Shown here piece by piece: positions 60,970 to 64,000 of a DNA stretch of 64,000 bases. The notes beneath the pieces were generated by a model that was not told the DNA's origin, did not search any database, and saw only the letters and a list, made by a program, of their open reading frames with translations. Source of the stretch: Streptomyces sp. NRRL S-340 (GTDB lineage: Bacteria; Actinomycetota; Actinomycetes; Streptomycetales; Streptomycetaceae); assembly GCF_000720185.1 (NCBI RefSeq), contig NZ_JOIY01000071.1:1-64000 (forward strand), in the 5' to 3' direction. The translations under genes were made by a program, and so were the position numbers. How positions within the stretch are numbered: position 1 is the stretch's first letter; each line of letters opens with the position of its first letter.

Positions 60970-61693
60970 TGCGCACGAATGCGCCCCGGTGAGCACGAGG
61001 GGCTCTCGTACGCACGGCACAGGCCGGGCCGGCGCGACCCGCACCCGTGGACCGGCCGGGCATGCCGTCGACCGGTACCGGCCAGGCGCCTCTCGCAGGG
61101 CCCGGGCCGTTCGCGGCTCAGGGGCTGTGGTGCAGACTCCGTCCGGGCAGCGGCACCGACACTGGGAGCAGAGCGCCTTCCACGACGAGGCCGGCCGATC
61201 CCAGCGGCTCCGTCCAGTCGCCCACGTCATCCGTGTGGTCGGGGAGCCCCGGACCTCTGGAGAGGCCGGTGTCCCGTTCCACCGGATCGTCCGGCACAAG
61301 CAGCAGGCCGTGCCCTCTCAGGTACCACCTACGACGGGAGGGAGCGGGCCGTCCCTCCTGACGGCGCAAGCGAGTGACGGCCACGAGCGGGAAGGCAGCG
61401 TCGGCCGGCCCGTTCCGGGGGCCGGTCGGAGGCCGGGCGGGACCTTCGGCCCCTGTGCGCGGCGGTGGTCGCCGACGAGGCTTGCCTGTGAGGAGGTGCT
61501 GTGACGCGATACACGCCCACCCGGGCGCCCTCCCCAGGGCGTCGGCGCCACGTCTGACTGTTATCCGGCGTTCCGGGTCATGAGGTGCGTCTCCTTCGCG
61601 GCACCCTCGGAGGCTGAGCCGGATTTCACATGCCTCACGGCGAAGCCCTCTGCCCAACACGTCGAGCGAGGCATCGGAAGGCAGGCATTCCCC
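60970..61693. other. Interval with one doubtful minus-strand frame
   Basis: No confident gene. A minus-strand frame from a GTG at 61384 to 61118 reads HGLLLVPDDPVERDTGLSRG, then WTEPLGSAGLVVEGALLPVS. It looks protein-like (88 codons) but has no ribosome binding site and no family I know. The last 100 bases hold the promoter and GAAGG of the Gly-rich protein gene. Confidence 0.4.
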
Positions 61694-62002
61694 ATGAACG
61701 TGCAGCGCACCAAGCGGCTGCTCGCCATCTCCGCGGCCGGCGCCCTGCTGGCAGGCGGCGGGGCGATCGGCGCGGCCGGGACCGCTGCGGCGGCACCCAC
61801 GGCCCCGGCTCACGTGTCCTCGTACTCCCACCACTCCGACGACGACTGCGGCTGGTGGGGCGACGACTGCGGCTACGGAGGCTTCGACCATGGCGGCTAC
61901 GGAGGCTTCGACCACGGAGGCTTCGACCACGGTGGTGGCGGAGACCGTGGCGGTGGCGGTGACCACGGTGGCGGTGGCGGCGGCCACGGCGGCGGCCGTT
62001 GA
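61694..62002 (+). CDS. Small secreted Gly/His/Asp-rich protein
   Basis: This 102-residue protein has a Sec signal peptide (RTKRLLAISAAGALLAGGGAIG, ending AAA). The mature part begins HVSSYSHHSDDDCGWWGDDCGYGG, with two Cys close together. It continues as low-complexity repeats of GGFDHGG, then GGGGDHGG to the end. The His/Asp-rich, disordered composition suggests metal binding or a matrix/envelope role; this is inference from composition. It is followed by a strong hairpin. No related neighbour. Confidence 0.75.
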   Translation: MNVQRTKRLLAISAAGALLAGGGAIGAAGTAAAAPTAPAHVSSYSHHSDDDCGWWGDDCGYGGFDHGGYGGFDHGGFDHGGGGDRGGGGDHGGGGGGHGGGR

Positions 62003-62021
62003 TCCCGACTGGTGAAATCAC

Positions 62022-62052
62022 GGTGTGCGCCCGGTGTCCAAGGGCGCACACC
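62022..62052. terminator. Terminator after Gly-rich protein gene
   Basis: GGTGTGCGCCC (62022-62032) pairs with GGGCGCACACC (62042-62052), an 11-bp perfect stem with a 9-nt loop, 20 bases after the stop. Confidence 0.75.
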
Positions 62053-62368
62053 CGCACCGCGTCCGAATTCCACGCAGCTTCCACACCGGGGGCCGAAAAC
62101 GGCGCCGCGCACCGGACCCGGCTCCTTGAGCCGATGCTCCGGCCGCCGCCGGGTCCTGCCTACCCGGCGCTGCCCCGGTACACCCCGCACGGGGCCCGAC
62201 CGGTGCAGAGCCGACGCCGTCCGCCGGCCGCGGGTGAGCGTCTGCTTCCGGCCGAGCGGCCGTCCCGTCGCCCAAGGTTGTTCACCTGAGAATCAGTGCC
62301 TGGAACCAGCCTGGCTGCTGGGGGACCCCCATGCCTCGCGTGCTGAGGCACGGCAGCCAAGTCGGCCG
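62053..62368. other. Intergenic region between convergent genes
   Basis: About 315 bases with no gene. A small hairpin, TGCCTC/GAGGCA at 62332-62350, may terminate the minus-strand operon from the right. Confidence 0.4.
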
Positions 62369-62848
62369 TCAGCCCGCCTCGTCGAGCAGGCTTTGGAACT
62401 TCTCCTGGACGCGCAGTGCCTTCCCGATGTCCTTGACCGTTGCTTCGGGGTAGGTGCGGAAGTAGGAGCAGGCGGTGGCCTGGTGAGCGACGATGTGGTC
62501 CTTGATGTCGGGGGCGCTGATGCCCGGGTAGTTCTCGGTGTGTTGCAGGATGGCGTCGAAGATGTCCGGGATGTACTTGGCGAAGTCGTCGATGTAGGCG
62601 TCCCAGTCGCCGTCGAAGTTGGTGGCGAACATGAGGCGTGTGTCGTTGTCGAAGAGAACCCAGCGTGCGTCGTGGAGAGTGCCGATGCGCGCGCTCATCT
62701 CCTTGCGCCGGTCTTCGAATCCTGGCTGCTGGAAGATTTGACGGATCTTCTCGCTCTGGCCGGGCTTGACGTCGAAGAAGAGAGTGAATTCATTGGTTCG
62801 GCCGTGCCTCAGGCCCGGTCGGGTCTGCTTCTCGGTGTTCGTGGTCAT
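62369..62848 (-). CDS. Uncharacterised protein paired with Dyp-type peroxidase
   Basis: This 159-residue protein has AAGGGAG before the ATG. It reads GRTNEFTLFFDVKPGQSEKI, IGTLHDARWVLFDNDTRLMF and ATNFDGDWDAYIDDFAKYIP, then AHQATACSYFRTYPEATVKDI. The pattern suggests an alpha/beta ferredoxin-like (dimeric alpha-beta barrel-type) fold, the same fold class as Dyp peroxidases, but without heme ligands I can name. It follows the peroxidase by 83 bases on the same strand, so the two are probably expressed together. A partner or chaperone role is inferred from position only. Confidence 0.75.
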   Translation of the reverse strand: MTTNTEKQTRPGLRHGRTNEFTLFFDVKPGQSEKIRQIFQQPGFEDRRKEMSARIGTLHDARWVLFDNDTRLMFATNFDGDWDAYIDDFAKYIPDIFDAILQHTENYPGISAPDIKDHIVAHQATACSYFRTYPEATVKDIGKALRVQEKFQSLLDEAG

Positions 62849-62931
62849 GTCGGGCTCCCTTCTCGGGGTGTTCGAAGGCCGTCTGCTGTTTGGCCGTCTG
62901 CTGTTCTGGGTGTGGAGCCGGCTCGACGGTG

Positions 62932-64000
62932 TCAGGTTTCGAGTCCGGCGATCCAGTTCAGAGCCCGGATGCCGGGCATGAAGAGGTATTCACCGCCTTT
63001 GGTGACGGCGAAGCGTGGCAATTGTTTGAGGCGGCGGCGGACGGGACGCCGGGGGATGGTGAACGTTCCGGTGCCGTCGTTGTCGCCGATGACGGGGTCC
63101 TTCTCGGTGCCCAGGCCGGTGAAGTCGCCGTCGTTGGCCCACTGGGTCTTGAGGAACTCGAACTGCCGGACGAGGTCGGCGCCCATGAAGATGAACACGA
63201 TGCCGCGCTCGGCGCCGTCGTCCTCCAGTTGTCCCTCGGGGAGCATGGGGCCGTAGGTGGTGCCGCGGCGTAGAGCACGGTGGATGCGCACGTCCACGAA
63301 CGTCTCGTCCATGCCATCGCGGGGGTTCATGCGGCGGATGTGCGCGCCCATGGGGCAGCGCAGGCCGGTGGGGTCGTCCTGGCGGTAGGTGAAGTCGTTG
63401 GCGCGAGCGGGGTCTGCGGCCAGCTCCGGGTCGTCGTGGTCGGGGGCGAGGACCAGGGGGGCTCCGCTGCGCCAGCGGCCGACCATCTTGGCGGCCAGGA
63501 GCTCTTCCTCTTCGGGCGATGCGGAGTTGTTCTTCAGGTAGCGGCGGAAGTCGGCGACTCTCATATGCAGCTTGCGGAAGGCCACGTACGTGCCGTTATG
63601 GGCCAGTACTCCGGGCTCGGGCATGGGAGCGGGCCGACCGAGCTGGTTCTCGTAGCCGAGGACGAATTCACCGGCTTTGATGGTGGGCCCGAAGCCCGGC
63701 ATGTAGCCGTAGTGGTCGCGGTCGGTCTGGAGGATGCTGGCCACGCCGGCGCCTTCCACGTCCGGCTCGCCGATACCGTCCACGAAGCCCAGATGAGTGC
63801 GCTTGGTCGGCAGCTGGGTGGCGTCGAGCCGGTAGATCACCTGCACGCCGGGCAGGCCGCGCACCGCTTGGCGTCCCTCGTCCAGGAGGGATTCCAGCCC
63901 TGTGTCGTCCGGGGCGAAGACGGAGATGGCCAGGTGTACGTCACTGCTGCCCAGGGGCGCGTCCCAGTGCTCGGGGCTGCTTTCACCGGTGTCGCCGAGC
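62932..64000 (-). CDS. Dyp-type peroxidase, 5' end outside window
   Basis: The frame is open to the right edge, giving 356 residues; the true start lies beyond. THLGFVDGIGEPDVEG holds the family GxxDG motif with the catalytic Asp. MGAHIRRMNPRDGM contains the proximal heme His, and GIVFIFMGADLVRQFEFLKTQWAND supplies the conserved distal region. Dye-decolorising peroxidases use H2O2 and heme to oxidise dyes, phenols or lignin-like compounds, and some are secreted or encapsulated. Length and layout fit the larger type. Signal peptide status cannot be judged because the N-terminus is outside. Confidence 0.88.
   Translation of the reverse strand, partial: LGDTGESSPEHWDAPLGSSDVHLAISVFAPDDTGLESLLDEGRQAVRGLPGVQVIYRLDATQLPTKRTHLGFVDGIGEPDVEGAGVASILQTDRDHYGYMPGFGPTIKAGEFVLGYENQLGRPAPMPEPGVLAHNGTYVAFRKLHMRVADFRRYLKNNSASPEEEELLAAKMVGRWRSGAPLVLAPDHDDPELAADPARANDFTYRQDDPTGLRCPMGAHIRRMNPRDGMDETFVDVRIHRALRRGTTYGPMLPEGQLEDDGAERGIVFIFMGADLVRQFEFLKTQWANDGDFTGLGTEKDPVIGDNDGTGTFTIPRRPVRRRLKQLPRFAVTKGGEYLFMPGIRALNWIAGLET

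Noticed and set aside
61118..61384. 88-codon minus-strand frame ending in GALLPVSVPLPG
   Set aside because: Protein-like in part but lacks a ribosome binding site and a recognisable family. Mentioned under the interval instead.

Overview
The window is very GC-rich, uses GTG starts freely and has G/C at most third codon positions. It encodes protein types common in streptomycetes: a large LuxR/LAL regulator, secreted DNRLRE and FG-GAP proteins, SnoaL-like proteins, an Acg-type nitroreductase and many one-component regulators. It most likely comes from Streptomyces or a close relative. There is no ribosomal, tRNA or core housekeeping block. Broken genes, scars of three insertion-sequence families and two copies of a small inverted-repeat element suggest an accessory chromosome-arm region rather than the core.

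Layout. 0-16 kb: DUF6924-type protein (edge-truncated), secreted lipase, LAL regulator, SnoaL-like protein, alpha/beta hydrolase, a Tat-exported discoidin-domain protein, an SDR with an altered active site, and a large secreted beta-trefoil protein with a cationic tail followed by a small membrane protein. 16-25 kb: MarR/FAD-monooxygenase operon, divergent TetR / amidohydrolase pair, IS21 and IS3 scars, DUF1254 and DUF202 genes, a cold-shock protein. 25.7-30.4 kb: a compact isoprenoid locus with an ABC permease and ATPase, a trans-prenyl diphosphate synthase, a cis-prenyltransferase and a squalene/phytoene-synthase-family enzyme. 31-33 kb: GntR/MFS operon. 33-36 kb: lipoprotein and a truncated protease with FG-GAP repeats carrying an internal tandem duplication.

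36-52.5 kb is a string of one-regulator-one-enzyme cassettes: AraC/NmrA-like, MarR/SDR, MarR/hydrolase, HxlR/quinone reductase and serine hydrolase/MerR. Most have a short palindrome in the shared intergenic space. They are interspersed with an MMPL remnant, an FAD hydroxylase, a GNAT, a Mur-ligase/FolC-like gene and a replication-relaxation pseudogene. This looks like a detoxification and signalling repertoire in which each regulator controls its neighbour.

52.8-60.3 kb resembles the redox/dormancy gene sets of actinomycetes: Zn-alcohol dehydrogenase, PPOX-type flavin protein, CBS-BON proteins, cNMP-binding protein, Pat-like N-terminus, universal stress protein, permease and Acg nitroreductase. 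Several members are broken or fused, so the set appears to be decaying. The window ends with a DoxX membrane protein, a Gly/His-rich secreted peptide, and a Dyp-type peroxidase (edge-truncated) followed by an uncharacterised partner gene.
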